Source of the DNA: Rhizobium sp. Q54 | GTDB lineage: Bacteria; Pseudomonadota; Alphaproteobacteria; UBA2966; CAIVPW01 | Direction of reading: 5' to 3' | DNA: 64,000 nt | NCBI GenBank assembly: GCA_945947575.1 | Contig: CAMEYM010000009.1 | Location: 39,892-103,891 of the forward strand | Part shown: in pieces, positions 41,081-51,879 of the stretch | How positions within the stretch are numbered: position 1 is the stretch's first letter | How the letters are laid out: each line of letters starts with the position of its first letter | Notes under the pieces: model-generated | What the model saw: only the letters and a program-made list of their open reading frames with translations | Databases searched by the model: none | Told to the model about the DNA's origin: nothing | Position numbers and translations under genes: made by a program

Positions 41081-44000
41081 ATGCCCCGGTCCATGGCCCA
41101 CGCCGACTTCGTTCATCTCCGCGTCCACACCGCCTATTCGCTGTCCGAAGGGGCCATCCAGGTCGAGGACGCAGTCAAGCTGGCCAAGCAGCACCGCATG
41201 CCGGCGCTGGCCATCACGGACCGCGGCAACCTGTTCGGCGCACTCGAATTCGCGCTGGAGGCGTCCAAGAGCGGTGTACAGCCGATCATCGGCTGCGAAC
41301 TCGGGCTGGCGCGCGAGGGCGACGTCCAACCGAGCCAACGGCTGCCGGAACCGGACCGCATCGTCCTGCTTTCCCAGAGCGAGGTCGGCTATCGCAACCT
41401 GATGGCGCTCTCGAGCGCCGCGTTCCTGGAAACCGAGCCGCCGCAAACACCGCAGGTGTCGTGGGACAAGCTCGCGACGTTCTCTGCCGGGCTCATCGCG
41501 TTGACCGGCGGCGTCGCCGGCCCGGTTGGCCGTCTCCTCACCGAGCGGCGCGAGGCGCACGCCGGCGAGACGCTCGCGCGCCTCGCGGCGATGTTCCCCG
41601 GGCGCCTCTACGTCGAGCTTCAACGGCATGGCATCGAGGCGGAGGAGCGCATCGAGCCGGCGCTGCTCGATCTTGCCTATGCGCAGAATCTGCCGCTGGT
41701 TGCCACCAACGAGCCGTACTTCGCTGACGCGGCGATGTCGGAAGCGCACGACGCGCTGCTGTGCATCGCCGACGGTGCCTACATCAGCGAGCCCAACCGG
41801 CGCCGCATGACGGTCGAGCATCGCTTCAAATCGGCCTCCGAGATGCGCGAAGCGTTCGCCGATCTGCCCGAGGCGATCGACAACACGCTGGTGATCGCGC
41901 GGCGCTGCGCCTACATGCCGCCGAAGCGCGATCCGATCCTGCCGCGCTTTCCGCTGCCCGAGGGCCAGACCGAAGCGGACCTGTTGCGGGCGCAGTCCGG
42001 AGCCGGGCTGGAAGTTCGAGTTGCCGCCAAGCCGGAGGCGGAGCGGGGCGCGTATCGCGAACGCCTGGAATACGAGCTCGGCGTCATCATCAAGATGGGC
42101 TTCGCCGGCTACTTCCTGCTGGTCGCCGACTTCATCCGCTTCTCGAAGGAGAACGACATCCCGGTGGGACCGGGGCGCGGCTCGGGCGCCGGCTCGGTGG
42201 TGGCGTGGGCACTCAAGATCACCGACCTCGATCCGCTGCAGTTCGGCCTGCTGTTCGAGCGCTTCCTCAATCCGCATCGCATTTCGATGCCGGACTTCGA
42301 TATCGACTTCTGCCAGGAGCGGCGCGATGAGGTGATCGCGTACGTGCAGAAGACGTACGGCGTCGATCGCGTCGCACAGATCATCACGTTCGGCTCGCTG
42401 ATGGCGCGCGCCGCGTTGCGCGACGTTGGCCGCGTCCTCGAGATGCCCTACGGCCAGGTCGATCGCATCAGTAAGCTGGTGCCGTACAACCCTGCCAACC
42501 CGGTTTCGCTCGCTGAGGCGATCGCCAGCGAGCCTCGCCTTGCCGCGGAGCGCGACGCCGACGAGCGCGTCGCCAAGATGCTCGACATCGCGCAGAAGCT
42601 CGAAGGCCTGTACCGCCACGCCTCGACCCACGCAGCCGGCGTCGTCATTGGCGACCGTCCGCTGATCGAACTGGTGCCGCTCTATCGCGATCCGCGCTCG
42701 TCGATGCCGGCAACCCAGTTCTCGATGAAGTGGGTAGAGGCGGCAGGCTTGGTGAAGTTCGACTTCCTCGGCCTCAAGACTCTGGACGTCATCGACAAGA
42801 CCGTGAAGCTGCTGGCGCGCCGCGGCAAAGTGATCGACATCGCTGCGCTGCCGCTCGACGACGAGAAATCGTACGCCATGCTGGCGCGCGGCGAGACGAT
42901 GGGAGTGTTCCAGCTCGAAAGCGAGGGCATGAAGAACCTCGCGCGCGAGGTGCGTCCCTCCAACATCGAAGACATCATCGCCATCGTCGCGCTCTATCGG
43001 CCGGGCCCGATGGAGAACATCCCGAAGTACGTGGCCTGCAAGCATGGCCGAGAGGAGCCGGAGCTGCTGCACGCGCTAATCGAGCCGGTCGTGCGCGACA
43101 CTTACGGGGTCATCATCTACCAGGAACAGGTGATGCAGATTGCCCAGGCTTTCGCCGGCTTCAGCATGGCGGAAGCCGACAACCTGCGCCGCGCCATGGG
43201 CAAGAAGATCAAATCCGAGATGGACGCGATGAAGGACCGCTTCATCCAGGGCGCCATGGCCAAGGGCGTAGCACCGGACACGGCGAAGCACGTCTTCGAG
43301 TTGGTCGACAAGTTCGCGGGCTACGGCTTCAACAAGGCGCACTCGGCGGGCTACGCGCTGATCGCGTATCAGACCGCGTACCTAAAGGCGCACCACCCGG
43401 TCGAGTTCATCGCCGCGTCGATGACCATCGACCAGAGCAACACCGACAAGCTCGGAGCGTTCCGCCAGGAGGCGAAACGCATGGGCATCGCGGTCCTCGG
43501 CCCCGACATCAATCGCTCCGAGGTCGAGTTTTCGGTCGAGGACACGGAGAAGGGCGCCGCCATCCGCTACGCCCTCGCGGCCGTGCGTAACGTCGGCGCC
43601 CATGCCATGAAGATCGTGGTCGAGGAACGCACGCGCGGCGGCCCGTTCAAGACTCTCGCCGACTTCTCCGATCGCCTCGATCCCAAGTCGGCAAATCGCC
43701 GTCAGGTGGAGAACCTGGCGCTGGCAGGCGCGTTCGATGCGCTAGAGCCGGCGCGCGAGCGTGTCCATGCCGGCGTCGAGATGATGCTGCGCCAGGCCAA
43801 CACGGTGTCCGTCGAGCGCGAAGCAGGCCAGGCGAATCTCTTTGCCGGCGGTCTCGCCGGCAGCGACCGCAGGTTCGCGCTGCCCGCTGCAGAGACGTGG
43901 AGTTCCATGGAGCGCCTGAAGCGCGAGCGGGAGGCGCTTGGCCTGTACCTGTCGTCGCATCCCCTGGAGGCGTATGCCGGTGTTCTAGCCGCGAAGCGCG

Positions 44001-44530
44001 TCACCGCCGGCATCGACATTCCCGCCAAGATCGCCAGCGGCGCCACGTTGCTGCTGCTGGCCGGAACCGTCGAACGCAAGACCGAGCGGCGATCGGCGCG
44101 CGGCAATCGCTTCGCGCATGTGTCGTTCTCCGACCCGACCGGCGACTTCGAAGTGACGTTCTTCTCGGAGATCCTGGCTGCCGCCAAACAGCTGCTCGAT
44201 CCCGGCACTTCGGTGCTGGTATCGGCGGAGGCGAGCACCGTGAACGACACCGTCCGCCTGACCGCCCAGTCGATCCAATCCCTCGACGAGGTAGCCGCCA
44301 AGCACGCCGCCGGCCTGCGGGTGTGGCTGGAAGGACCCGAGCCGGTGGCCGACATCCGACGCATCCTGGGCCAGGGCAACGGCGGCCGGGCCGAGGTGGC
44401 TATCGTCGTCCGCCACCCCCTGGGGGGGCGGGAGGTCGAGATCACCTTGCCAGGCAAGTTCGCTCTGACCCCGGCCGTCCGCGAGGCGATTGCCCGCACC
44501 CCGGGCGTCGCCGAGCTGCGCGAGGTCTAG
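41081..44530 (+). CDS. dnaE: DNA polymerase III subunit alpha
   Basis: Catalytic subunit of the chromosomal replicase, 1149 residues from the ATG at 41081; ATGs at 41066 and 41093 are alternatives with little effect. The N-terminal PHP domain begins [17 protein letters not shown]. The polymerase core contains [16 protein letters not shown] and the catalytic aspartates in [15 protein letters not shown] (about 404 on). A tandem helix-hairpin-helix region and the OB-fold ([16 protein letters not shown]) follow. The absence of a 3'-5' exonuclease insert fits DnaE rather than PolC. It follows the lolCD block, as in other alphaproteobacteria, apart from the intervening orphan gene. Confidence 0.96.
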   Translation: MPRSMAHADFVHLRVHTAYSLSEGAIQVEDAVKLAKQHRMPALAITDRGNLFGALEFALEASKSGVQPIIGCELGLAREGDVQPSQRLPEPDRIVLLSQSEVGYRNLMALSSAAFLETEPPQTPQVSWDKLATFSAGLIALTGGVAGPVGRLLTERREAHAGETLARLAAMFPGRLYVELQRHGIEAEERIEPALLDLAYAQNLPLVATNEPYFADAAMSEAHDALLCIADGAYISEPNRRRMTVEHRFKSASEMREAFADLPEAIDNTLVIARRCAYMPPKRDPILPRFPLPEGQTEADLLRAQSGAGLEVRVAAKPEAERGAYRERLEYELGVIIKMGFAGYFLLVADFIRFSKENDIPVGPGRGSGAGSVVAWALKITDLDPLQFGLLFERFLNPHRISMPDFDIDFCQERRDEVIAYVQKTYGVDRVAQIITFGSLMARAALRDVGRVLEMPYGQVDRISKLVPYNPANPVSLAEAIASEPRLAAERDADERVAKMLDIAQKLEGLYRHASTHAAGVVIGDRPLIELVPLYRDPRSSMPATQFSMKWVEAAGLVKFDFLGLKTLDVIDKTVKLLARRGKVIDIAALPLDDEKSYAMLARGETMGVFQLESEGMKNLAREVRPSNIEDIIAIVALYRPGPMENIPKYVACKHGREEPELLHALIEPVVRDTYGVIIYQEQVMQIAQAFAGFSMAEADNLRRAMGKKIKSEMDAMKDRFIQGAMAKGVAPDTAKHVFELVDKFAGYGFNKAHSAGYALIAYQTAYLKAHHPVEFIAASMTIDQSNTDKLGAFRQEAKRMGIAVLGPDINRSEVEFSVEDTEKGAAIRYALAAVRNVGAHAMKIVVEERTRGGPFKTLADFSDRLDPKSANRRQVENLALAGAFDALEPARERVHAGVEMMLRQANTVSVEREAGQANLFAGGLAGSDRRFALPAAETWSSMERLKREREALGLYLSSHPLEAYAGVLAAKRVTAGIDIPAKIASGATLLLLAGTVERKTERRSARGNRFAHVSFSDPTGDFEVTFFSEILAAAKQLLDPGTSVLVSAEASTVNDTVRLTAQSIQSLDEVAAKHAAGLRVWLEGPEPVADIRRILGQGNGGRAEVAIVVRHPLGGREVEITLPGKFALTPAVREAIARTPGVAELREV

Positions 44531-44754
44531 GCCCAGGGCAGGATTTCTGGGGGTCTCGGCCAGGCCACGCTTGCCTCCGGGGCTGCCCAAAGGCTATTAA
44601 CCCGGCCGGACGGCCATACGGCCGCCCACAACCCGCACGCAGGATCGCGGTTACCTCAGTCACCCCTGAGGCCGCCGTTTCCGGTGTCCGACGCCCGAGG
44701 GGTTCGCCCCGGCGTCTGGATCATCTCCTGCGGAGGCATAACCGGAGCAAGCAA
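44531..44754 (+). other. rpsB leader region
   Basis: A 224-base gap before rpsB that should hold the promoter of the rpsB-tsf-pyrH cluster and its mRNA leader. Around 44600-44632 there are overlapping GGCC-rich dyads that could fold into a hairpin. S2 is known to repress its own operon in other bacteria, but no recognised leader motif can be claimed here. Confidence 0.35.
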
Positions 44755-45615
44755 ATGGCTTTGCCAGATTTCACCATGCGCCAGCTGTTGGAAGCGGGCG
44801 TGCATTTCGGCCACCGCACCTATCGCTGGAATCCCAAGATGGCGCCGTATCTGTACGGTGCCCGCAACGGCATCCACATCATCGACCTGCAGCAGACGGT
44901 GCCGATGCTGCACCGCGCGCTGGAAGCGATTCGTGACACCGCCGCCGCCGGCGGCCGCGTGCTGTTCGTCGGCACCAAGCGCCAGGCGGCCGAGCCGATC
45001 GCCGACGCCGCGCGTCGCGCCGGCCAGCACTTCGTCCATCACCGTTGGTTGGGCGGCATGCTCACCAACTGGAAGACCATCTCGGTGTCGATCGCGCGCC
45101 TGAAGGCCCTCGACGCCAAGGCGGAGCAGGGCGACCAGGACGGCCTCACCAAGAAGGAGCGTCTGCAGCTCGAGCGCGAGCGCGAGAAGCTCGAGCGCTC
45201 GCTCGGCGGCATCAAGGACATGGGCGGACTGCCCAACATCCTGTTCGTGATCGACACCAACAAAGAAGAGATCGCCATCGAGGAAGCGCGCCGCCTGGGC
45301 ATCCCGGTCGTCGCCATCCTGGATTCGAATTCCGACCCGTCCGGCATCGCGTTCCCGATCCCAGGCAATGACGACGCCTCGCGTGCCATCAATCTGTACG
45401 TCGAGCTGGTCGCGCAGGCGGTTCTCGACGGCATCCGCACCGAGATGGCCGCGTCCGGCGACCTCGGCGAAGCCGCCGAGATTCCTGGGGGCGCCGAGGG
45501 TGGCGAGCAGCGCGAGGACAGCAACCGTCGCCGCCCGGCGCGTCGTGGCCGCAAGCACGACGACAGCCGCAAACAAGAACCCGCGGCAGCCGCTGAGGCG
45601 AAGCCGGAAGCCTAA
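44755..45615 (+). CDS. rpsB: 30S ribosomal protein S2
   Basis: Small-subunit ribosomal protein, 286 residues from the ATG at 44755. Family signatures are [38 protein letters not shown] and [14 protein letters not shown]. The last 50 residues, after [10 protein letters not shown], form a charged low-complexity tail ([21 protein letters not shown] type) common in alphaproteobacterial S2. A much longer open frame starting at 43897 lies inside dnaE and is not real. CCGGAGCAAG precedes the ATG. It heads the conserved rpsB-tsf-pyrH-frr series. Confidence 0.97.
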   Translation: MALPDFTMRQLLEAGVHFGHRTYRWNPKMAPYLYGARNGIHIIDLQQTVPMLHRALEAIRDTAAAGGRVLFVGTKRQAAEPIADAARRAGQHFVHHRWLGGMLTNWKTISVSIARLKALDAKAEQGDQDGLTKKERLQLEREREKLERSLGGIKDMGGLPNILFVIDTNKEEIAIEEARRLGIPVVAILDSNSDPSGIAFPIPGNDDASRAINLYVELVAQAVLDGIRTEMAASGDLGEAAEIPGGAEGGEQREDSNRRRPARRGRKHDDSRKQEPAAAAEAKPEA

Positions 45616-45668
45616 TCAGGTTCCGCGCGCCTACCTGCGGCTCCAGCTGCGAAGAGAAAGGACACACC

Positions 45669-46595
45669 GTGAGCGAGATCTCGGCCGCCAAGGTCAAGGA
45701 ACTGCGCGAGCGCACCGGCGCGGGCATGATGGACGCCAAGCGCGCCCTCGTCGAAGCGAACGGCGACATGGAGAAGGCGACCGACTGGCTGCGTAGCAAG
45801 GGCCTTGCTGCCGCCGCCAAGAAGGCCGGCCGCATCGCTGCCGACGGACTCGTCGCAGTTGCCACCAAGGGCAACCAGGGCGCTGTCGTCGAGGTGAACT
45901 CGGAAACCGACTTCGTCGCGCGCAACGACAAGTTCCAGGACCTGGTGACGGCCGTCGCTGGCGCCGCGCTGGCCAACAGCGGCGACTTCGCGAAAACCGA
46001 GTCGGCCAAGTTCCCTGGCTCGCAGCAGTCGGTGAAGGATCGCGTCGTAGAGGCGGTCGCCACCATCGGCGAGAACATCCAGTTCCGCCGCGCCGCCGGC
46101 CTCAGCGTCAAGCAGGGCATCGTCGTCTCCTACGTTCACAATGCGATCAAGCCCGACCTCGGCAAGATCGCGGTGCTGGTGGGACTCGAGTCGACCGCGG
46201 ACGCGGGCAAGCTCACCGCCGTCGGCAAGCAGATCGCCATGCACGTCGCCGCCGCCAACCCGCAGGCCTTGACGCCCGAGACGTTGGATAAGGCCGTCGT
46301 GCAGCGCGAGAAGGCGCTGTTCGAAGAGCAAGCCAAGGCGTCCGGCAAGCCGCCGGAGATCGTCGCCAAGATGGTCGAGGGCCGCATCCGCAAGTTCTAC
46401 GGCGAGGTCGTGCTGCTCGAGCAGTTGTCGGTCATGGACAACGAGACCAAGATCAGCAAGGTGATCGAGGATGCCGCCAAGACGGCCGGTGCTCCCATCA
46501 AGGTGACGGGCTTCGTGCGCTACGCCTTGGGCGAGGGCATCGAGAAGAAGCAGGAAGACTTCGCCGCCGAAGTCGCTGCGGCGACCAAGCACTAG
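45669..46595 (+). CDS. tsf: Translation elongation factor Ts
   Basis: Guanine nucleotide exchange factor that recycles EF-Tu. The 308-residue protein begins on GTG with AAAGGA upstream. It has the N-terminal UBA-like domain [18 protein letters not shown] and the exchange core [14 protein letters not shown], the TDFV segment being the part inserted into EF-Tu. The C terminus ends in the usual [13 protein letters not shown]. It lies 53 bases after rpsB and 19 bases before pyrH. Confidence 0.97.
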   Translation: MSEISAAKVKELRERTGAGMMDAKRALVEANGDMEKATDWLRSKGLAAAAKKAGRIAADGLVAVATKGNQGAVVEVNSETDFVARNDKFQDLVTAVAGAALANSGDFAKTESAKFPGSQQSVKDRVVEAVATIGENIQFRRAAGLSVKQGIVVSYVHNAIKPDLGKIAVLVGLESTADAGKLTAVGKQIAMHVAAANPQALTPETLDKAVVQREKALFEEQAKASGKPPEIVAKMVEGRIRKFYGEVVLLEQLSVMDNETKISKVIEDAAKTAGAPIKVTGFVRYALGEGIEKKQEDFAAEVAAATKH

Positions 46596-46614
46596 CCGCC
46601 GGCGCGAGCGCATC

Positions 46615-47385
46615 ATGCCGAGCGCTGCGAAATCTGACCCGAAGGCGCCCGCGCCGCACTATAAGCGCGTGCTCCTGAAGCTGTCCGGCGAAGCGCTCGC
46701 CGGCCAGAGCGGGCAGGGCATCGACTACACGATCGTCCGCCGCATCGCCAACGACATCAAGACCGTTCATAGCGGCGGCGTGCGCGTCAGCGTCGTCGTC
46801 GGTGGCGGCAACATCGTGCGCGGCTCGGCCGCCGCCGAGGGTGCCGGCATGGAACGCGCCAGCGCCGACTACATGGGCATGCTGGCGACGGTGATCAATG
46901 CGCTCGCGATGCAAAGCACTCTCGAGACTATGGGCGTGCCGACACGCGTGCTCTCGGCAATTCCGATGGCCACGGTGTGCGAGCCCTACATCCGCCGCCG
47001 GGCGTTGCGGCACCTCGAGAAGGGTCGCGTAGTTGTCTTCGCCGGCGGCACCGGCAGCCCGTTCTTCACGACCGACTCTGCGGCCGCGCTGCGCGCGACG
47101 GAGATGAACTGCGACGCGCTGCTCAAGGGCACGCAGGTCGACGGTGTCTACTCGGCCGATCCGCGCAAGGACAAGGCGGCGCGCCGGTATGATACCCTCG
47201 ACTACATGGAAGTTTTGTCCAAGGATCTCAAGGTCATGGACGCTTCGGCCGTATCCTTGGCGCGGGAGAATCGCATTCCGATCCTGGTGTTCTCGATTCA
47301 CGAGCCAGGCTCATTCGCCGAAGTAGTCGCGGGCAGAGGTCGCTCGACGACGATTACGGAGGCCGGCACTGTGCGGGGGGCATGA
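46615..47385 (+). CDS. pyrH: Uridylate kinase
   Basis: Phosphorylates UMP to UDP in pyrimidine synthesis; hexameric bacterial enzyme of the amino acid kinase fold, 256 residues. Signatures are [20 protein letters not shown] (with the GGGN phosphate loop), [30 protein letters not shown] and [11 protein letters not shown]. An N-terminal extension of about 15 residues precedes the core. The gene order tsf-pyrH-frr is typical. frr starts three bases after its stop. Confidence 0.97.
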   Translation: MPSAAKSDPKAPAPHYKRVLLKLSGEALAGQSGQGIDYTIVRRIANDIKTVHSGGVRVSVVVGGGNIVRGSAAAEGAGMERASADYMGMLATVINALAMQSTLETMGVPTRVLSAIPMATVCEPYIRRRALRHLEKGRVVVFAGGTGSPFFTTDSAAALRATEMNCDALLKGTQVDGVYSADPRKDKAARRYDTLDYMEVLSKDLKVMDASAVSLARENRIPILVFSIHEPGSFAEVVAGRGRSTTITEAGTVRGA

Positions 47386-47388
47386 TCG

Positions 47389-47949
47389 ATGGCAGGCAGT
47401 TTCGACTTTGAGGATATCAAGCGCCGCATGAATGCGGCGGTGGACGATCTGAAGAAGGATTTCGGCGGTCTCCGCACCGGCCGTGCGTCCGCGAGTCTCC
47501 TGGACCCGGTCATGGTCACCGCCTACGGCAACACCGTGCAGCTCAAATCCGTCGCCAATATCTCGGTGACCGACGCGCGCATGTTGTCGGTGCAGGTGTG
47601 GGACCGCGCCAACGTGAGCGCCGTCGAGAAGGCGATCCGCGGCGCCGAACTGGGCCTCAATCCGGTCGTGGACGGCCAGAACCTCCGCATTCCGCTTCCC
47701 GACCTCACCGAAGAGCGCCGCCGCGACCTTTCCAAGACCGCGCACAAGTACACGGAGCAGCACCGCATCGCCGTGCGCAACGTGCGCCGCGACGGCATGG
47801 AAAAGCTGAAGCAGCTCGAGAAGGCGCACACGATCTCTCAGGACGAGCACCGCAAGTTCTCGGACCAGGTGCAGAAGGAAACCGACGCCACCATCGCCCG
47901 CCTCGACGAAGCGCTCGCCATCAAGGAGCGCGAGATCATGCAAGTCTGA
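47389..47949 (+). CDS. frr: Ribosome recycling factor
   Basis: Splits the post-termination ribosome together with EF-G. The 186-residue protein is full length, beginning FDFEDIKRRMNAAVDDLKKDF and showing LRTGRASASLLDPV, the AIRGAELGLNPVVDG hinge region and EERRRDLSKTAHKY. It has the usual helical-bundle and small beta-domain pattern. It lies between pyrH and uppS with gaps of 3 and 7 bases. Confidence 0.98.
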   Translation: MAGSFDFEDIKRRMNAAVDDLKKDFGGLRTGRASASLLDPVMVTAYGNTVQLKSVANISVTDARMLSVQVWDRANVSAVEKAIRGAELGLNPVVDGQNLRIPLPDLTEERRRDLSKTAHKYTEQHRIAVRNVRRDGMEKLKQLEKAHTISQDEHRKFSDQVQKETDATIARLDEALAIKEREIMQV

Positions 47950-47956
47950 GCTGGCA

Positions 47957-48694
47957 ATGACGCAGGCCGCCACCAGCAGTGCCGCGGCGCCCCAGCCGCC
48001 GGCGCACATTGCCATCATCATGGATGGCAACGGACGCTGGGCGAAGGCCCGCGGATTGCCGCGCGTCGCCGGACACCAGCGCGGCGCGGAAGCGGCGCGC
48101 ATCGCGGTGCGCAGCTGCGGCGAGCTCGGCGTCAAGTATCTGACGCTCTACGCTTTCTCATCGGAGAACTGGAAGCGGCCGGCAACGGAGGTCGATGACC
48201 TCATGTCGCTGCTGCGCTACTACCTGCGCCGCGAGATCGGCTCCCTCGCCGAGCAAGGCGTGCGCCTGCGCTTCATCGGCTCGCGCGAGCGTCTGGCGCC
48301 CGACATCATCACCGAGATCGAGGACTCGGAAGCGCGCACGCGCGCCAACAGCGGCCTCACCCTCGTCGTCGCGCTCAACTACGGCAGCCATGAGGAGATC
48401 GTCCAGGCTGCCCGTTCGCTCGCCGAGGACGTGGCGGCCGGCGCGCTGCGCCCGTCCGACATCGACGAAGCGAGATTTGCCGAACGCTTGTCCACGTCCG
48501 ACATCCCCAATCCTGACCTGCTCATCCGCACTAGCGGCGAGCAGCGGCTGTCGAACTTCCTGCTCTGGCAGGCGGCCTATTCCGAGCTCGTCTTTTTGGA
48601 CGCCTGCTGGCCGGACTTCAACCGCGAGAGCCTCGAGCAGGCGATCCGCGAGTTCCACAGCCGCGACCGCCGCTTCGGGGCAACCCATGGCTAG
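47957..48694 (+). CDS. uppS: Undecaprenyl diphosphate synthase
   Basis: Cis-prenyltransferase that makes C55-PP, the lipid carrier for peptidoglycan and O-antigen. The 245-residue protein has the catalytic motif IIMDGNGRWAKARGLPR (D23), GHQRGAEAAR, LTLYAFSSENWKRP and LLIRTSGEQRLSNFLLWQ. The start is ATG seven bases after frr. Its last eight bases overlap cdsA. Confidence 0.97.
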   Translation: MTQAATSSAAAPQPPAHIAIIMDGNGRWAKARGLPRVAGHQRGAEAARIAVRSCGELGVKYLTLYAFSSENWKRPATEVDDLMSLLRYYLRREIGSLAEQGVRLRFIGSRERLAPDIITEIEDSEARTRANSGLTLVVALNYGSHEEIVQAARSLAEDVAAGALRPSDIDEARFAERLSTSDIPNPDLLIRTSGEQRLSNFLLWQAAYSELVFLDACWPDFNRESLEQAIREFHSRDRRFGATHG

Positions 48695-49502
48695 CGCGCC
48701 TCCGGACGTGCTGGGCGGGCGTACCGATACCCTCGGGGCGCGCTTGGTTTCTGGCGTGGTCCTCGCGGTGATCGCCATCGCCGGCACCGTCATCGGCGGC
48801 TGGGTCTTCACGCTCCTGATCGCGGCTCTCGGCATGCTCATGGCCTACGAGTGGGACCGCCTGTGCGGCGGCCCGGCGTACGGTCCTTTCGGCACCATGC
48901 ACGCAGCAGCGATTGCCGGTGCATGCGTCGCCACCCACACGGATCGCCTGGTGCCCGCGGTGATACTGGTGGTAGCTGTTGCGATCCTCACCATGATCCT
49001 GGCGCGCGGCAGGGGCCGCGATCCGCGCTGGCTCGTGGGCGGATTGCTCTACATCTCCATTCCCGGCGTCTGCGCGGTCTGGATTCGCGGTGACGAGGAC
49101 TGGGGCCGCCTCGCCATCCTCGGGTTGTTCGCCGTCATCTGGTCGACCGACACCGGCGCCTACTTCGCCGGCAAGGCGATCGGTGGGCCGAAGCTCGCGC
49201 CCTCGATCAGCCCCGGCAAGACGTGGGCGGGACTCGTGGGCGGCGTGGCTGCTGCGACGGTCGCCGCGCTGCTCGTCGGCCATTTCGCGGATCTCCAGCC
49301 GCTGTGGGTGATCGCCCTGGCCGGTGCGCTGGTTTCGCTGGTCGGTCAGATCGGCGATCTCGGCAAGTCCAAGGTCAAACGGCACTTCGGCGTGAAGGAC
49401 TCGGGCACGCTGATTCCGGGACACGGCGGCATCATCGACCGCTTGGACAGCACGCTCGCCACATTGCCGCTGCTCGCCTTCGCGTTGGTGCTGTGGGTGT
49501 AG
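48687..49502 (+). CDS. cdsA: Phosphatidate cytidylyltransferase
   Basis: Makes CDP-diacylglycerol for phospholipid synthesis in the inner membrane. From ATG 48687 it has 271 residues and about seven hydrophobic segments. The C-terminal signature is intact: STDTGAYFAGKAIGGPKLAPSISPGKTWAG and LVGQIGDLGKSKVKRHFGVKDSG, ending IPGHGGIIDRLDS. The long open frame upstream of this ATG lies in uppS. It overlaps uppS by eight bases and dxr by ten. Confidence 0.96.
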   Translation: MASAPPDVLGGRTDTLGARLVSGVVLAVIAIAGTVIGGWVFTLLIAALGMLMAYEWDRLCGGPAYGPFGTMHAAAIAGACVATHTDRLVPAVILVVAVAILTMILARGRGRDPRWLVGGLLYISIPGVCAVWIRGDEDWGRLAILGLFAVIWSTDTGAYFAGKAIGGPKLAPSISPGKTWAGLVGGVAAATVAALLVGHFADLQPLWVIALAGALVSLVGQIGDLGKSKVKRHFGVKDSGTLIPGHGGIIDRLDSTLATLPLLAFALVLWV

Positions 49503-50695
49503 CGGTACCGCTCCGTCCGGGCGAAGGCGAGGCGCCGCAGGCGTTGCCGCGACCGCGCAGCGTTTCGGTGCTCGGCTCGACCGGATCGGTCGGCACCAGC
49601 ACAGTCAGCCTCTTGGCGCGAGGCGGCTACCATATCGAGGCGTTGACCGCGAACAGCAACGTCGCGCTTCTGGCCGAGCAGGCGCGTCTGTTGCGTCCGC
49701 GTTTCGTCGCCATCGCCGAGGAGCGCTGTTTTCGCGACCTTAAGGAGGCGCTGGCTGGCACCGGCATCGAGGTTGGCGCCGGCGCCAACGCGCTAGTCGA
49801 AGCGGCAGCGCGTCCCGCTGACTGGGTCATGGCGGCCATCGTTGGTGCGGCCGGCCTCGCGCCGACGCTCGCGGCAATCCGACGCGGCGCCATCGTCGCG
49901 CTCGCCAACAAAGAGGTGCTGGTGTGTGCCGGCACGGTCGTGATGGCAGAGGTCGCCGCCAGCGGCGCGACCCTTCTACCCGTCGACTCCGAGCACAACG
50001 CCATCTTCCAGGTCTTCGAGGCGCACAATCGCGAAGCCGTCGATCGCATCATCCTGACGGCCTCGGGCGGTCCGTTCCGCGAGTTCGATGTCGAACGCAT
50101 GGCCGTCGTTACTCCGGATCAGGCGGTGGCGCACCCGAACTGGGTCATGGGCCGCAAGATCTCGATCGATTCGGCGACCATGATGAACAAGGGCCTCGAG
50201 GTCATCGAGGCGCATCACCTGTTCGGCATGCCGGAGCCGAAGATCGAGGTGGTCCTGCACCCACAGTCGGTCGTGCACAGCCTGGTCGCGTATGTCGACG
50301 GCTCGGTGCTGGCGCAGCTCGGCGCGCCCGACATGCGGACGCCGATCGCGTACACCCTTGCCTGGCCCCGGCGCTTGTCGTTTCCCGCTCGCCAACTCGA
50401 CCTCGCTGCGCTCGGGCAGCTCACGTTCTACCCCCCGGATGAGACACGGTTTCCGGCGCTCCGGCTGGCCCGCCAAGCCTTGCAAAGCGGGGGGGGCGCA
50501 CCTACTATTCTTAACGCCGCCAACGAGGTTGCGGTCGAAGGGTTCATGGCGGGCAAGATCGGCTTCCTCGACATTGCTCGTACCGTCGAGGAGACGCTTG
50601 CCAGGACCGACCGCACGCCACTCACAACGTTGGACGACGTCTTGGAAGTCGATGCCATGGCCCGGCGTGCAGCCCGCGCGCTCGTAGGGCCGTGA
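49493..50695 (+). CDS. dxr: 1-deoxy-D-xylulose 5-phosphate reductoisomerase
   Basis: Second enzyme of the MEP isoprenoid pathway, supplying precursors for UppS upstream. The 400-residue protein has the NADPH-binding VSVLGSTGSVGTSTVSLL, ALANKEVLVCAG, the metal and substrate block LLPVDSEHNAIFQ, LTASGGPFREF and MGRKISIDSATMMNKGLEV. The start is inferred: no ATG lies near the N terminus and the first usable codon is GTG at 49493, overlapping cdsA by ten bases. Earlier in-frame codons fall deep inside cdsA. Confidence 0.94.
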   Translation: MGVAVPLRPGEGEAPQALPRPRSVSVLGSTGSVGTSTVSLLARGGYHIEALTANSNVALLAEQARLLRPRFVAIAEERCFRDLKEALAGTGIEVGAGANALVEAAARPADWVMAAIVGAAGLAPTLAAIRRGAIVALANKEVLVCAGTVVMAEVAASGATLLPVDSEHNAIFQVFEAHNREAVDRIILTASGGPFREFDVERMAVVTPDQAVAHPNWVMGRKISIDSATMMNKGLEVIEAHHLFGMPEPKIEVVLHPQSVVHSLVAYVDGSVLAQLGAPDMRTPIAYTLAWPRRLSFPARQLDLAALGQLTFYPPDETRFPALRLARQALQSGGGAPTILNAANEVAVEGFMAGKIGFLDIARTVEETLARTDRTPLTTLDDVLEVDAMARRAARALVGP

Positions 50696-50744
50696 GCCGT
50701 GTCGATTGATCATTCTGCCCTGCCGAGCGTGACCTGAGCCTTAG

Positions 50745-51833
50745 ATGACCATCGTTACGTCCGTCGTCGCCTTCTTGGTCGTGCTGACCGTTCTCGTGTT
50801 CGTGCACGAGATGGGGCACTACCTTGTGGCGCGCTGGCGTGGGGTGCGCGTCGAAACGTTCTCGATCGGCTTCGGCAACGAGATCTTCGGTTGGACCGAC
50901 CGTTCCGGCACGCGCTGGAAGATCAGCTGGATTCCCCTCGGCGGCTACGTGAAGTTCTTCGGCGATGCCGGCGTGAGTTCGGCCGGACCGGCGCAGGAAA
51001 TTCCTCCCGCGGAACGCCAGTTCTCGTTCCACCACAAGCCGCTCGGTACCCGCGCCGCCGTCGTAGTCGCCGGCCCCGCGGCCAATTTCATTTTCGCCAT
51101 CCTGTTGTTCGCCGGCCTCTTTGCCACGGTCGGCCAGCCCTTCACCACGCCAGTGATCGCCGAGGTGCAGCCCGACACGGTCGCGGCCCAGGCCGGGTTC
51201 CGGGGTGGCGATCGCATCGTCGAGGTCGACGGATTCGCGGTACAGCGGTTCGAGGACCTGATGCAGCTGGTGCTCGTCGGTGCTGGCCGGCAGATGGAGT
51301 TCGTCGTCCTGCGCGACGGGCAGAACGTCACACTGAAAGCAACGCCGGGCACGCGGGTTCTCACCGATCGCAGCGGTCGCGAGCACGAGGTCGGCTACCT
51401 CGGCGTGCGCAGCGCCGGCTTCGAGCAGGTTCGCCGCAATCCGGCCGAAGCGCTGTGGTATGCCGGCAAGCAAACCTGGTTCATCACGACGCAGACCTTG
51501 GTGTCCGTCGGGCGGATGATCACCGGCAACATGCCGGCGGACGATCTGGCCGGGCCGGTCGGCATCGCGCGCATGTCGGGCGAGGCCGCCCAGATCGGTA
51601 TTGGCGCCGTCGTCGAGTTCATGGCGCTGCTTTCGGTCAGTCTGGGGCTCATCAACCTCTTTCCGGTGCCGTTGCTGGACGGCGGCCACTTGGCGTTTTA
51701 CGCCTACGAGGCCGTGCGGGGACGGCCGCTGGCGCCGCGAGCCCAGGAGTACGCATTCCGGCTTGGGTTGGCGCTGGTATTGATGCTGATGTTCTTTGCG
51801 ACCTGGAACGATCTCGGCCGTCCGGGAACATGA
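50745..51833 (+). CDS. rseP: Site-2 intramembrane zinc protease RseP
   Basis: Membrane-embedded metalloprotease that cleaves transmembrane substrates, classically an anti-sigma factor in the envelope stress response. The 362-residue protein has the zinc motif HEMGH at 21-25 in the first helix, a periplasmic PDZ domain (about 115-200, VIAEVQPDTVAAQAGFRGGD), and the third zinc ligand block PLLDGGHLAFY near residue 310. About four hydrophobic helices are present. It precedes bamA, fitting a role in outer-membrane homeostasis. The gap to bamA is 46 bases. Confidence 0.95.
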   Translation: MTIVTSVVAFLVVLTVLVFVHEMGHYLVARWRGVRVETFSIGFGNEIFGWTDRSGTRWKISWIPLGGYVKFFGDAGVSSAGPAQEIPPAERQFSFHHKPLGTRAAVVVAGPAANFIFAILLFAGLFATVGQPFTTPVIAEVQPDTVAAQAGFRGGDRIVEVDGFAVQRFEDLMQLVLVGAGRQMEFVVLRDGQNVTLKATPGTRVLTDRSGREHEVGYLGVRSAGFEQVRRNPAEALWYAGKQTWFITTQTLVSVGRMITGNMPADDLAGPVGIARMSGEAAQIGIGAVVEFMALLSVSLGLINLFPVPLLDGGHLAFYAYEAVRGRPLAPRAQEYAFRLGLALVLMLMFFATWNDLGRPGT

Positions 51834-51879
51834 TCGGGCTGATTCGTAGCTAGCTTGCGGTAGTGGGGGGACGGGGGTC